Shown here piece by piece: positions 1-11,536 of a DNA stretch of 64,000 bases (position 1 is its first letter; each line of letters starts with the position of its first letter). Both the position numbers and the translations under genes were made by a program. The stretch is from Anaspis maculata (Eukaryota; Arthropoda; Insecta; Coleoptera; Scraptiidae). The stretch is taken from positions 53,193,416-53,257,415 of the forward strand of contig OX421966.1 of the NCBI GenBank assembly GCA_949128115.1, given 5' to 3'. Under the pieces are notes generated by a model. The model was not told where the DNA came from. It searched no databases and was given only the letters and a program-made list of their open reading frames with translations.

Positions 1-330
1 AACGCGCTTGTTTATGCAACCTAGGCGAGATAAAATCCCTAGAGGTCCCAACCAACTGCAGCGCCTCCTGGTGGGAGCAAAATCGTCCATGCCTCCCATT
101 AGAACGGAAAGCAGCATTATTTTGCTTCCATACAATTTCCATCAAAAGACTGCGAAACTGCAGTTAAAGCGCCCAGGTAGAAGTCTCATCTGAAGATAAA
201 CAGGAAATTCAATTTGCCCCGTGTCTTTGTCGACTAGCATAATGCGCGCTCATGAGAAAATCAATTAATTTTTTACTCCATCCTCCCATCATCGTCGATC
301 AGCTTTCGTCCCTTTGATATTTTAATATAT
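1..330. other. No gene recognised
   Basis: Ordinary mid-GC sequence at the window edge. One short open frame (8-193, plus) shows no recognisable domain. No repeat structure was seen. Confidence 0.5.
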
Positions 331-1227
331 TTGTCTCGGCCCCGTTCATTGAAAACTGCATTCGTGTGCATTGAGGGTATGCAACCCAAAATATCCCTGT
401 GTCGTCCAAGTCCTCACCCCTCACCCCCTGTTCGGTGTGCCTGGCACTTGGCTGTCAGGCGCAAGCGTAAACGAGCTCCAGCACTTTCTTCGGCCGTCTT
501 CGGCATTCTTCGGCTTTCTTTCCGCTCGTGCCTTTGCCGCTTCGTTCGAAGCGGCGTTGATCTCCGTACGTCGAGCGGGAAGCCACGCCGTCTTTTTTTT
601 GGTCATCGTTCTCGCGGCCATCTTGTCGTGCCATCGGCGTACATTCGTACTCGACCAGAAGCCCATCCAAGGCCCATCGCGTCCGATAGTGACTCCTGGA
701 GGAGCTCTGCAGCATCTCCAAGTCCAGAAAGCGGCAGTTTTCACCGCTTTCACCGGGGAGCGGCTTGGATCAGCCAGCCGCACACAAAGCTCCAGTTTCG
801 GACGGGATCGAGTCGTTCGTCCGCCATTTTGGTGACGAACACGGGCACTCGTGCATTTCACCAGGAAATCCACCACCAGAACGGCCATCCACCACGACGC
901 CGCCTTCGGACTCCGCCAGGACGACGCCGCCACCGAATAAGATCCCGTAAGTTCCATATTTTCCATTGTTTTTACCATTTACCGTTTATTCCCGTTTGCC
1001 GGGGTGTATACCTTCAGTGCAGTTCGTCTCGTTTTCAGGACGCCACTCGGCGCCAGCGAATCTGCCCCCGATCAGAACCACTCGGATTTTTCATTTCATT
1101 TAATTCACATTGTTTTCTTTTATTGTTTTGTAATTCTGTCTGTTTGTGTTTTTTTCTTTGTTGTGCATTAAAGTTTTTGATTGTTGTTGTGAATTTTATT
1201 TCTGACTGTCGCTTGCTGCTTTCCTAA
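331..1227 (+). other. GC-rich open frame of unknown nature
   Basis: This is the longest plus-strand open frame in the first 50 kb (298 codons), and a 185-codon frame lies opposite it at 421-978. Both predicted products are dominated by Arg, Ser and Pro, or are basic, as expected of a GC-rich segment free of stops by composition. The last quarter becomes Phe/Cys/Leu-rich over T-rich DNA, which is unlike a folded domain. No conserved motif is seen. A segment near 827-850 (attttggtgacgaacacggg) resembles the primer-binding and leader zone after the LTR of BEL/Pao retrotransposons, so this could be an LTR/leader relic or a spliced host exon. A GTAAGT donor-like site lies near 946. I do not assign a function. 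Confidence 0.2.
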
Positions 1228-2479
1228 TCCAAGAGTTATTGTTTTAATGCAGCCTTCATCGGAAGGCTGCCGTCTTTATGTGTACCGCGCTAACAATATT
1301 CATGAACTGCAATTTTCCTCCTTCCGTGTGTCCGCGCCAAGAAGCAACGACAAAAATTCCACAGCTCGCTCAAATTTCCTTCGGCATTTTCTTCTCGTGC
1401 AGTTCAAGGCAGTAGTGGCTGACGTTGTCATATTTTACATTTTCCTATCTCTTACTCCGGCTGTATAACTTCAGTTTCCGAACATTTCACGCCGAATTAA
1501 TTTTCCATGAGAACGTCGTCGTCGCCGAGAAATTTGCGACGGAAACTGATGTCTGGAATTTTTGATGAAGTCTCGAAATTCCCCAATTCAAACACACAAA
1601 AAACTTACTGCAATCATGTTCCGCATTGTCGGGTCGTTGAATAAAAAGCTTGGCACACGGCAGCTAGAGCTAGAGCATACCTCCGAGATTCCGGTATCGA
1701 GGGGTGCTTTGTCTCGTCACGGTGTGTGTAAGTTGTGGAACGTGGAATTTTCACGTCACGTGGAATCGGGGGAAAATCCACGTGGTGAAAATTAATCACC
1801 GCATTTTCCGCATACTCACACGGAGATACCGCAGAGACTCGGGCAGGTGCTACAGTCCCTGCATCACAGGCGGCGCGGTGTTTCGCTGTACGGTTATGAC
1901 GTCACCAGCCATGGTGAGAATTGCACGAGACGGCCTGCTGCGATGCTTTAGGTTGAACGATGCACAAGCGATGAGAGTGCGGTCAAGTAAATCAGCAGGC
2001 GGATCTCGCTTCGGGATTTCCCGAGGGCGCGATGTCTACTTGATAATAAGACGAAAATGTAGACGCCTTGATACATATGGAAAGGAAAGAAAGACCATGT
2101 TCGAAGAGCATACAGGATGACCGGAAATCGGCTCTGCAAACATCTGAGATTTCACCCCAAGATCATCAAAAATATTGCGCAGCGATCCTAGGATCCATCA
2201 CTACAAGGAGCAAAAGCGAACATTTTGAAAAATGTTTGTGAACAAGCAATTTTTTTTGTGTAAAATTTTTCATTTAAAATGATGTAGAATTGACCCAAGT
2301 ATATAAATAATATAAAAGACGAAAGTATAATAGGTTGAAAAAATCCACTTGAATAAAAATTTCAATAAAAACCGTCTTCAAGAGAGGTCGAAGTCGGAAG
2401 AGCTTCCAGAATGCTGGCAGCGTTTCCTCATTGCAAAACAAGGCTGATTCTTCAGATAAGAAAATACTTGGAGCGCTGA
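1228..2479. other. No gene recognised
   Basis: Several short frames (up to 138 codons at 1704-2120, plus) show no known domain. No tandem or inverted structure is obvious. The sequence becomes AT-rich after 2220. Confidence 0.4.
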
Positions 2480-2827
2480 TCACCTGACTCTAGATTGAGC
2501 ACTAAGCCAATAGAATTGACGGAACTCACTACCTCGCTGTACGCTCCCATCGTCTCCATAACGAATTCCACAAAATGATAAGATTTTTAATTTTTGTAAA
2601 TTTTTGAATGTTTCCGTTTGAAAGCCATCTCCGGCTGCTCCGTCAGCGTCTTTGTAACGGGATGAGAGGTTGAAGGGCGTCAATGTGTCGACACAAGTGG
2701 CGTCCCATAGTACCAGCGGCAATCTTCTGGACCAGGAGACAACACCATCCGGACGTTTATCATCGGAACATGATAGGCCGGGTGGCTCCAAGTAAGAGGG
2801 AATCTTGCATGACAATAGCGAGGGCAT
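2480..2827 (-). pseudogene. Retroelement-associated C-terminal domain relic
   Basis: A 115-codon frame reads EPPGLSCSDDKRPDG, then WSRRLPLVLWDATCVDTL. I recognise this as the block found downstream of reverse transcriptase in many arthropod non-LTR-like proteins, where the pattern is EPxGLxRxDGxRPDGxxxxPWxxGxxLVWDxTCVDTxAPS. The first half matches well. After residue about 60 the match fades (expected AGAAA...E..K..KY), and the following Tyr/Phe-rich segment is only weakly similar. No reverse transcriptase is visible immediately upstream on the same strand (2830-3000), so this is an isolated fragment. It abuts the foldback that begins at 3005. The identification rests on recalled family patterns, and the retroelement clade is not determined. 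Confidence 0.55.
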
Positions 2828-3004
2828 TATTGAGAATGTCTAAAACTCGGCATGTCTTGACCATCTCACTGAACTTTTGGAACAATTATGAAGATGTAAA
2901 CCAGTCTCGTCAACCAGATCACCACATTCACAAATTGACTTCTGGCAAACACGTACGCCGAGTCTTAGGAAAGGCGATGCAAAAACGCGAAGATTTACCA
3001 TCTA

Positions 3005-4032
3005 AACTGCTGGACAACGAAGTTGTCGGTATCGGAAAAATAGTCCGACTTTGGAGGTCAATATCTCTCGATTGCCGATTGTGATTTTCATTTTGTTTGT
3101 TGCGTTAACTAGTCTAATCTTTCCGACCCCCATCCTATAACTGTGAATGTTGAGAAACTTCATGTAAATTTTCTACAGGGTGACTTCATCGTACTTCCAT
3201 TTGTCAATTTTTTTTATGTATTCTAATACAAAAATTATGAAGTGTGGTGTCTTATCTCAAAACAGTTTTGGAATTTCCCAGATTGGAAGTCAAAGATTGA
3301 AGATACAAATTTTTATGTTAAATGCTGCAGATTTACGAAACTCAGGCATAGCACAAGCACAAAAAGTATAACGTCCAGGGGGGCTTTACTTCACTCGGAC
3401 ACTGAAGTTTCACATCGTTACCATGTTCAGGGGTTTAAATCTGCAAATAGAACATGTTGCATATCTAAAATTCTGATGAAATTCTGACGAAATCCAACAT
3501 ACGAAAAACAGGCAGGGACAACCACTGAAAAAAGTGCCCCCTGCTTGGCCCCACACCAAATATTCGGGTTGTGTTGAAAGTTAAATTGTTCTGGACTGTT
3601 GTACGAACAATCTTGCTCAATGTCAACATTCATTCATCAGAAGTGACTTAATCTCGCGTGCCAACAAGGCAAATCTGTAACATTTGAAATAAAAATTTAT
3701 ATCTTCAATGTTAGACTTTCAATCCGGATAATTCCAAAACCGCTTCGAGGTAAGACACCACAATTTATGATTTTTGTATTAAAATACATGAAATTTTTTT
3801 TTCGACAAATGGGGGTACGATGAAGTCGGTACAGCTTTGCAGCATTTTCCGTATCACCCTGTAGAAATTTTACATTAAGTTTCCAAACATTCACTATGAT
3901 AGGATGGGTTACGGAAGGATAAGGCAAATTAACACTATAAACAAAACGGAAATCGCATTCGCCAATCGGAAGTTATCGGTCTTCAAAGTCGGACCATTTT
4001 TCCGATACCGACAACTTCGTTGTCCAGCAGTT
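3005..4032. mobile_element. TA-flanked foldback element (AACTGC family)
   Basis: The left arm (3005 to about 3330) reappears reverse-complemented from about 3680 to 4032. The terminal inverted repeat begins AACTGCTGGACAACG and is flanked by TA at 3003-3004 and 4033-4034, the signature of Tc1/mariner-type insertion. Each arm carries an internal ACAGGGTGA about 170 bp from the tip (near 3174 and 3857). The 350-bp centre is unique and non-coding. No transposase is present, so it is non-autonomous. Its ends resemble those of the element at 38229-39279. Confidence 0.85.
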
Positions 4033-4044
4033 TATTTATTACTA

Positions 4045-4923
4045 ATGGACAGGAAGCTGGTGCCTCAAAACTTACGTCATAAGGTACATGATTTTAAACC
4101 TGTAGGTCTAAAGTGCGTTGATAAGGTTGTTAAAAATTTCTTAGTCTTACATGTCAGACCGAGGGCTTTAGGCTGGTACAGGCTTGTCATTTTTCGAACA
4201 AAGTCAAAAATTTATGTCATCAGGTACATGAATGAAACCAACGGGCTTTTGTGTGGGAATATCCCCTTAGTCAAAAATCGGGTCATAAGACAAAAATTTT
4301 TGGGGCTTTGGTCCATAAGACAAGTTTGAAATTTTCAAAAAAGGCCAAAATTCACCTCCTCCTGGAGATTTCTCCTTTGGCAGAATTCTAGGAATAAAAA
4401 ACGATTCTCACATGATTTTTTACGCAGGTTCCGAATCTGTCCACAAAATTTTCCAATGGTACATCGCTTACAGGGTGCAACATCGAAAATTTTCTCCCAA
4501 ATCGTACACCCTGTATTTTCGCATGGAAATCGATTCCGTTTTTTATCCCGATTACAAATATGTATCACACTTGGTGGGTTAGTCAACAAAACGCCTGTGA
4601 AGAAATTGATAAATTTTGGTCTTTTTTTGAAAATTCCAAACTTGTCTTATGGACCGAAAGCCCTCAAAATTTTTGTTTTACGACCAAATTTTCGATCAAG
4701 GAGATGTTCTTACACAAAATCTAGTTGGTTTCATTCATGTACCTTATGACGTAAATTTTTGGCCATTTTTTCGAAAATTGACAGGTTCATACCAGCCTGA
4801 AGCCCCCGGTCTGACATGTTAGACAAAGCAATTTTTAACAACCTTATCAACGCACATCAGACCCTCAGGGTTAAAACCATGTACCTTATGACGTAAGTTT
4901 TGAGGCACCAGCTCCCTGTCCAT
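4045..4923. mobile_element. Foldback element with CAGGGTG at its centre
   Basis: This inverted repeat spans 4045-4923, with its axis near 4484. The ends read ATGGACAGG at left and its complement at right. Further paired segments include cctcaaaacttacgtcataa (from about 4065) and its partner near 4890. The flanks are TA at left and AA at right, so a TA duplication is possible but mutated. The axis carries two oppositely oriented ACAGGGTG motifs (4471 and 4505). Only 12 bp separate it from the preceding foldback. There is no coding content. Confidence 0.8.
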
Positions 4924-5225
4924 AACGTTCCGATGCTTTTCGAGAGCAGCACTTCCAGCCAAGCTCTCGATTCTTTTGCGCTGATAGATTTCATACGAGC
5001 TACATCCACTGGGTCGTTAAAAACCAATTTTCGTTCAATAATGAAATTTATGTAGATGTTGTTCGAGTTTCTTTGGATAGCTGATTCCGCTGGAGAAAGC
5101 ATTATGTTATTATTAAATTCCGATTTCCTTTTTCAACACCTTCAACACCTTCGGCCGTGTAAGCGATAACTGTCAACTGAAGCAGAGCAAACGTTGGAGA
5201 CTAGTAAAGCTGCTTCAATTCAGTT

Positions 5226-5538
5226 TTTTTTTTAATTCGAAACGAGGCCCAACACCGACGCCGGTGAATGCTTTCCTTCACTATACCGGAAATTTTGCCG
5301 AGCCCCTGTGTGTTCCAACACAGGGTAGGGATTTTTAACGACCACCGGCATCGCATGGGGTCGGCACCATCGTTCGTATTTTACGTGCTATGCGAGACAC
5401 GGCGCGTCCTGCGTTTAGCAAGCATTCGAACTAAACCAAGAACTCGACCAAGAAGCTTGTTTTTGAGGCGAAAATCCGTTTCCGGCGAAGATAGAACTCG
5501 CGAAGATAGATAGTCGACCACCACACCACAAGCTCCTC
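5226..5538 (-). mobile_element. tRNA-derived SINE, diverged copy
   Basis: Read on the minus strand, this copy starts gaggagcttgtggtgtggtgg, continues through a mutated tRNA-like head, and then matches the body of the SINE at 30549-30890 almost throughout. Shared stretches include the aaaacaagctt, ggaccga-rich and ccggcgtcggtgtt segments. It ends in an A tract (T-run at 5226-5233 on the plus strand). The B-box is decayed. Similar AAACTG-containing flanks on both sides suggest a short target-site duplication. This is an older insertion than the 30.5 kb copy. Confidence 0.82.
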
Positions 5539-5719
5539 GATCCAGTTTTGAAAAATATCTCCATCATTTAATAAATTTTGAATCTTCCAAGCAGGCATTG
5601 TGCATAGGTAGAATGCATCCATGGTAGAATGTGAGGTTATTCTGGCATTTCAAGACAGTTTTCCAGCAAATAAAAATATGCCTGAGGCGTCAGTGTATCC
5701 AAACGATCAAAAGCAATTT

Positions 5720-6277
5720 TCAAATAATCGAAACGTTGTAATGGGATTTTGTTGAATGCCTCTTACAGAAGCGGATTACCAAGCAGAGTGAGATCTTTTG
5801 CGTTAACTGTTCAAATTCCCGAAATAATTTTTTTAAACGTCTTTCGACCAGGTCAGGTTTTCGGTAAGTGAAAAAAAACTCGCATTTGGAAGGATTGGTT
5901 TTCAGACCAATATCTCTTGATTTTGAAATCAGCAATTCAGTGTCTTTGACAAATGATTCTCCAGATCTCCCTAAAACACTGTCATCCAGGTAAAAGAGAT
6001 TAAGATCAGAATTTAGGCTCTTGACAATCGGATGGATAGCAAGACTGAAAATCATAGGTCCTGTGAGATCTTTCTGTTGGCAGCCTACTCGAGATGGAAT
6101 AGTTTTATCGCCGAAGAAATTAAGAGACGGGGCAGAATAACCTTGCCATAGAAAAAAATTAATTGAAGGAAAGTTTTCTTGAACTTCTCGTAGCATAGAG
6201 TCTTTTTCTACGGAGTTTAATGCATTTTTGTAATCGATTTCCACGAAAACAGAGCCTAATTTTTCTTGTTGTTTCAA
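5720..6277 (-). pseudogene. Reverse transcriptase relic with YLDD motif
   Basis: A 185-codon frame holds a palm-like reverse-transcriptase core: motif A around IDYKNALNSV (Asp15), a GCQQKDLTGP segment (residues 65-74) where GVQQGDPLGP is usual, and YLDD at residues 96-99 in place of the common YADD. KCEFFF (about residue 134) fits the block after the catalytic aspartates. The catalytic Asp residues are kept, but the glycine-rich turn is damaged (QGDP to QKDL). The frame lacks the fingers region upstream and any endonuclease or RNase H, so it is a fragment. YLDD together with SLAIHP is typical of a little-classified group of animal retroelements; the clade is left open. Confidence 0.75.
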
Positions 6278-6690
6278 AAAACGAGCGAGCAGAATAAATC
6301 ACATTTTCAGATCCGTTTCAAGTAGCAAATCCTAATTGGTGATGTTGCAAATAATTGATAGGTACAGTCCAAATGGATAAGGCTGCATAAAATTTTTGCA
6401 ACTAATCTGCATCCAACTGCAGTTCGTCTCAAGCCACTATCTTTTTTTGTGAAGCGCACAAAGCGTTGTTCCCAATAAAGAATGAAAAGAGCGAATTATG
6501 TTCGGAATTAGAAAAAGAAAAATGAAATTATTACTTTGAGTAGGAATAGAAATTGTTCTGGGTCCGTATTTTTAAACAGGCAAGATGAATAATACTGGCA
6601 GCCGCTAGTTTGCAGTCCTGCCATTAACTACTGCCATAGCAATCTCATACTTATAAATGTAAACCTTCTTTGCGAAAATAGGGAACGGCA
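6278..6690. other. No gene recognised
   Basis: AT-rich sequence upstream (on the minus strand) of the reverse-transcriptase relic. It may hold decayed element sequence, but no domain could be read. Confidence 0.4.
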
Positions 6691-6780
6691 GAGATTGTTC
6701 GACATTCTGCAGTCGTATGGGATTCACAACATAGTCACTCAACCTACTAGACAGGATAACTTCCCTGTAAAGCAGGGAAG
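6691..6780 (+). pseudogene. Possible LINE endonuclease scrap
   Basis: The plus-strand frame reads LFDILQSYGIHNIVTQPTRQ. This resembles the segment of apurinic-type LINE endonucleases that precedes the SxxTxIDL motif (pattern FLxxLxSxGLxNxVxxPTRxT). The expected continuation is missing, and the remaining codons to 7063 do not match. It is a short and uncertain relic. Confidence 0.35.
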
Positions 6781-7380
6781 GAGAAGGAGATTAAGTCACA
6801 AAAATAAGTGGATAGATGATGGCGAGGATGATGGTTTGAAATTGGAGGCTACGGAGGTCAAAGATTTGCTTGTTTTGCAGGAACAGATTTCAGTTTTAAA
6901 GCCTATACCTATACCCAGCCTACCCTACAGGGCGAATCGGTTTAAACCAATCGAACTTTGGGATAAGACTCCCCTCATCCACCTGATTCAGAAAAATATA
7001 ATATACGTGGCTCTCACTTGCTTTCTAAGAAAGATACAGGATGTCAAAGTTAACTTTTTTTGATTTTGAAAAATTAGTAACTCGCGAACAAATCAACCGA
7101 ATTAGCTAAATTCAACTTTAGCAATCAAGTATTTCATCGCTCTTTATAAGTTCGACAGATAACAAGGTTGCTGACAGACAATCTAGACGGCTTCCAGATG
7201 AAACAGAACGAAAGCTGAATGTTCAGTCATTCATTCAGTTATTTAAAAAATACGGCACACCTTCAATTGGGGACAATTCTTCTTATATGCCTTCCCGACG
7301 TTTTCGATGATGCTGAGAACACTTTTAAAAATTATAGGTAACCAATCAAGCCACTACTGGCATCGTCATTGTCCCCTTTA

Positions 7381-8957
7381 GCCCAGGCGCCAGGGAAAAC
7401 AATAAGGAAATAATTGTTTCCTGGCTGGAAACTAGCTTAAAACGATCTGTGTAGCTTAGGTTTTGACATACTAGTTTCCCCCCTTTCGGAAATGTCGGCG
7501 TCATGTCGCCATCATCAACAAGAAGTGCACCAGCGTGGTTTTTGCCGAATGTCTCAATTTTGGGTCATCTGACAGCAAAAGATGTGAGGAGTCATTTTGA
7601 AGCCTATCAAATTCCCTACAGTTTGGTTTTTCAATCAATTTTCTGCAATCTATGGTCTTTGAGATAGAGCTTCTGGAAGCAAGAGTCATTGTCGTGAAAG
7701 CTCCATGGCCACTTGACTCGAAAAACTAAAATGTCGATGTGACAATAAAAATTCAAAATGAGATTACTCGAGAATTCTTCATGCTATAGTTGCGGTGATG
7801 GTCTCAAACTCTTCCTCTTGAACCGTAGATTACGAATATTGAAAAGTCAAAAACGTCACATTGTACATATACAGGGTGTACTACGGGAATCAAATCAGAA
7901 CAGGGAAATTTGACATATTTCTTCGATTTAGCCTATGCGAAACTCTAAGCACTTATCACGAGTCCAATATCAATATGCATTGCTCTGTAAGCTTCATTTG
8001 ATACACTCAAGAAGTGGTCAGCTCACAGCCTTCCTGTAAAATGTTTTGAAGGCCCTCTGAAATCATCAAAAGTACAGTAGCAAGAAATGTATGTAACAGT
8101 ATATCATATACCAAGGAACCAAAGTGAATTTTTGATCCCTTGGGTGAAGTTTGTTGCTCGAGTCCCCAAATCCCCAAATTAAAAATTCACTTTGGTCCCT
8201 TGGTATATAATATACTGTTATATACATTCCTTGGTACTGTAATTTTTTTAATTATTTTGATGATTTCAGAGGGCCTTCAAAACATTTAACAGTAAAGCTG
8301 TGAGCTGACCAGTTCTTTAGTGTATTAAGTGAAGCTTAAAGCAAATCCGTATTGATATTAGACTCGTGTGAGGTGCTTAGAGTGTCGCATATAGGCTAAA
8401 TCGAAGAAATATGTAAAATTTCTCTGATCTGATTTGATTCCCTCAGTACATCCTGTATATGTACAATGTGACGTTTTTGACTTTTCCATATTCGCAATGA
8501 GCGGTTCAAGAGAAAGAGTTTAAGACCATCACCGCAACTATAGCATGAAGGATTCTCAAGAAATCTCATTTTGAAATTTTTTTGTCACATCGACATTTTA
8601 GTTTTTCGAGTCAAGTGGCCATGGAGCTTTCATGACAATGCCTCTCGCTTCCAGAAGCTCTATTCCAAAAACCATAGGTCGCAGGAAGGTCATTTAAAAA
8701 CTATTCCGTAGAGAATTTCATTGGTTTCAAAATGACTGCCTACATCTTTTGCTGTCAGATGGCCCAAAATCAAGATATTCGGCAAAAACCACGCTGGTGC
8801 ACTTCTTGTTGATGATGGCGACATGACGCCGACATTTCCGAAAGGGGGGAAATTAGTATGTCAAAACCTAAGCCACACAGATCGTTGTAAGCTAGTTTCC
8901 AGCCAGGAAAGAATTATTTCCTTATTGAGCTGAATTTTGCTCCCTGGCGCCTGGGCT
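7381..8957. mobile_element. 1.58-kb TA-flanked foldback element
   Basis: Two arms of about 750 bp (7381 to about 8135, and about 8178 to 8957) are inverted copies separated by only about 42 bp. The tips are GCCCAGGCGCCAGGG and its exact complement, flanked by TA at 7379-7380 and 8958-8959. The arms differ by scattered substitutions and small indels (for example, about 10 bp missing near 7396 relative to the right arm). They have therefore diverged since the inversion arose. An ACAGGGTGT site lies near 7874, with a mutated partner near 8450. There is no coding content. Short frames such as 7501-7689 are arm sequence. Confidence 0.9.
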
Positions 8958-9480
8958 ATCTCGTGAATGGCACAACCCTGGATTCCAGTTGTTCGAAAAC
9001 TGCTGGTTAGCGATATTTCAACATTCAACCCAACAATGGATTCAGTGCTAAATATTCCCAGACATCCACTTACCCTAAGACCAAGATGATGGCAGGGATT
9101 TTATCAGGAAGGTGCCCTTGGAAATTTTCCAACCAACGCAATATTGACGCCGATGAAATCTCTAACAGACTCTTCTAGAAGGCATACCGCACATGGATCA
9201 ACTATTGCAATTTCTATCACGTTGACTATTTTAACGCGGGAATTGAAGTGTACCTAAGTCTTCATGCAACAGGAACTAGACACGAAGAACCTGTCCTACA
9301 GCACTTTGAGTACATGCAAGTCAGCCCTGGAGCTGATTCTCAAAGAAGAGGTCGGCAAAAAACCAACACAGGCAGCAGAAGGTATGACAAAATGTGGGAC
9401 TCGCAAATACTCCTTTCAAATTTAGGGAAAATGTACGCACATGACACTTTGAACTTGACCAAGTATAAACAGAGAAACTC

Positions 9481-10045
9481 GAGGAGAAACTCGTCTCTCT
9501 TTTAGCACTGTTAACTGCTCACTGCTTGCAGACTTTGACAGCAATTCACCAAGCGCCTCAGCGTCGAGCCATAAATGATGAATCAAAATTCTCATTTCGG
9601 ACCCTACCAAAACGTCATTTTCTGGAAATGTTGAACCAGTGTTTTTATCCCAGCCTTCCAAGAGAAGTCGCAACTGTGTGGGGCGACTCTAACATCTAAC
9701 TACATAAAGCGCATAAACATTAGATGAAGGGAAAATACCTAATTTTGTCAACAAAGAAGCCTCATGGAAAAGCCTCAACAGCCTCCACGAGTAGATGAAC
9801 CTCCATGAGTAGATGAATCAAAAACACCATGACCAAAGCTAGAATTGACACCACCTACTTTTCGGCATACTCAAACAGACATGCAGCCACCTCGGCAGCT
9901 TCGAAAGAAGGGGTGCCAATCGAAATCATTGAGAAGACGGCAAGGTGGGCTCAGAAATCCCTGATGTTTCAACAATTCTACAATATTCCCAACAATAGAA
10001 CATTCCAAGAAGAGCCGGGCTTCCAAGTAATAATATTCCAGTGAT
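9481..10045 (+). pseudogene. Tyrosine recombinase relic (DIRS/Crypton type)
   Basis: Frameshifted plus-strand frames contain the C-terminal half of a tyrosine recombinase. LLALLTAHCLQTLTAIHQ (from 9481) matches the start of the catalytic domain, where LLLLVTGQRxQTL is usual. Near 9760 a TKKPH segment appears. The frame from 9829 then reads FSAYSNRHAATSAA, matching FSAHSTRHASTSAA: the Arg is kept but the catalytic His is Tyr. It continues through a TARWAQKS segment (usual TAGW) to FYN, which carries the nucleophilic Tyr (residue 51 of that frame). The family acts in integration of DIRS/Ngaro retrotransposons and Crypton DNA transposons. No matching partner genes are visible beside it, and stops break the copy. 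Confidence 0.75.
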
Positions 10046-10109
10046 TTGGAGGACGAAATGCCGAAACATAATTGGACGATTGAAAGAACTAAAAAATGGT
10101 ATTAAACTA

Positions 10110-10980
10110 TGAAGTATGAACCTTGGAAGAAGTTTCTCTACGTTCGCGTTCCTCGAAAATATTGCCCTGATTTCTGATATTTTCGGAGATGTCCCTTTCC
10201 GAGGATCAAAGATGTGACTTCAAAAAGATCGAAGCCGTCGCCTTATGATCTTCGTTGAATCGTTGATCACGCTCCACGAACCTTGGAGATGGCCGCCTCA
10301 GCATCTTCAGGAATTATTCACTACATTCTGATCACATATATTGATGAAAAATCTGGTAAATGCTATGCACTGCGGCAAACTGCAGGTGGCTTTCTACAAT
10401 TTTCTATAATATCGCTTCGCACAATTGTTGAAAATACGCAACGCTTTCCCTATGTTCTTTGGCGTTCTTGCTCTACAAACCCCGGGACCGGGAGCTGAGT
10501 AATACTGCCTTGTGCTGCCGCTACACGATCCTCAAAGATCACGCTTTACGAAATTCAGAGATGTAACTTGGGTATCTACTCTATCAACTGATGTCCGCAT
10601 TAGCATACCTATTTAAAAATTTTGCACCACAGTCCAATCACTGATCCAGAATATTGATCAAGAATCTGCTTTGGTACTGCAATGCTCTTCGGCAAACCTC
10701 AGACACGTCGCTGGCCGAAGTTCCGAAATATGTATTTGTCCACAAAATCTTCATGAATATCGCGCCGCTCTGTCTACGTTTCTCACTGATCTTGCTTTAC
10801 GATCGTCAGGAGATATCTCTCTTAGTACCTTGAAGGTATTGCCCTCGGTATCGCCTAAGATTCTCGGAGATGTAGCGCGCTACGATCTTCGAAAATATCG
10901 TTTCTAAGAAATCAGTTGTCCTGTTGTATGTTGTATACATACATATAGGTACGATCCTTGGAGATATAGTTCAGTCAAAT
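10110..10980. repeat. Degenerate short-period repeat (GATCNTCGGAGAT type)
   Basis: A loose motif of about 20-24 bp, approximately TACGATCCTCGGAGATATTG, recurs with heavy variation near 10130, 10170, 10245, 10285, 10525, 10800, 10855, 10890 and 10948. Spacers look like further decayed units. A related cluster occurs near 28190-28265. I infer an old minisatellite. Short frames across it (10283-10498, 10671-10907) are not genes. Confidence 0.45.
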
Positions 10981-11530
10981 TGGGTTTTCATCTCGCATAA
11001 AACCATTTGGTTCCAATTTTTTCACTTTTCAGAAATGTGTAGAGGGTGGTCCGCTGAACAATACTTAATAAAGTCCCTTTGATTTTAGGCGCCGCCAGGC
11101 GGTGGAGGGGGTGACAAATGTCTTTATTTTCAGTTTACGCCGTCTATTCAGAAAACGGTGCATTACACAGAAATTTTACAGCAATCTAAATTGAAGCTGA
11201 TGAAATTCCCTTCAAGATAATGTATCCACGTTTCACTTGAGTGATACCGATTTCGGGATATGAGCCGTTGAATATGAAAATTTTTCAAAAAAGTGGTAAT
11301 CGTTCAGGTATATTTATTCATAATGGGTTTTTCAACTCATCAGTCACTTTTCTATAACTCGTGGGTTGCGTTATCGTCATTTATTTACCTCATCTCCCGG
11401 AAACTTTGAACCACGTATATCGTCAAGCTTTCTCTTCTACTCAATGCTCGATAACTTCCAACTGATTTTACAGAAAACTCGTGGGGAAGGAAATTGTACA
11501 TGGCAAAAAATTCCTTCAAAAATATCTTAT
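10981..11530. other. No gene recognised
   Basis: AT-rich sequence without clear frames or repeat structure. It contains a GC-rich patch (ggcgccgccaggcggtgg) near 11090. Confidence 0.4.
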
Positions 11531-11536
11531 AGATTG

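Noticed and set aside
3904..4329. 141-codon plus-strand gene
   Set aside because: The frame runs across the arms of two foldback elements and matches no family.
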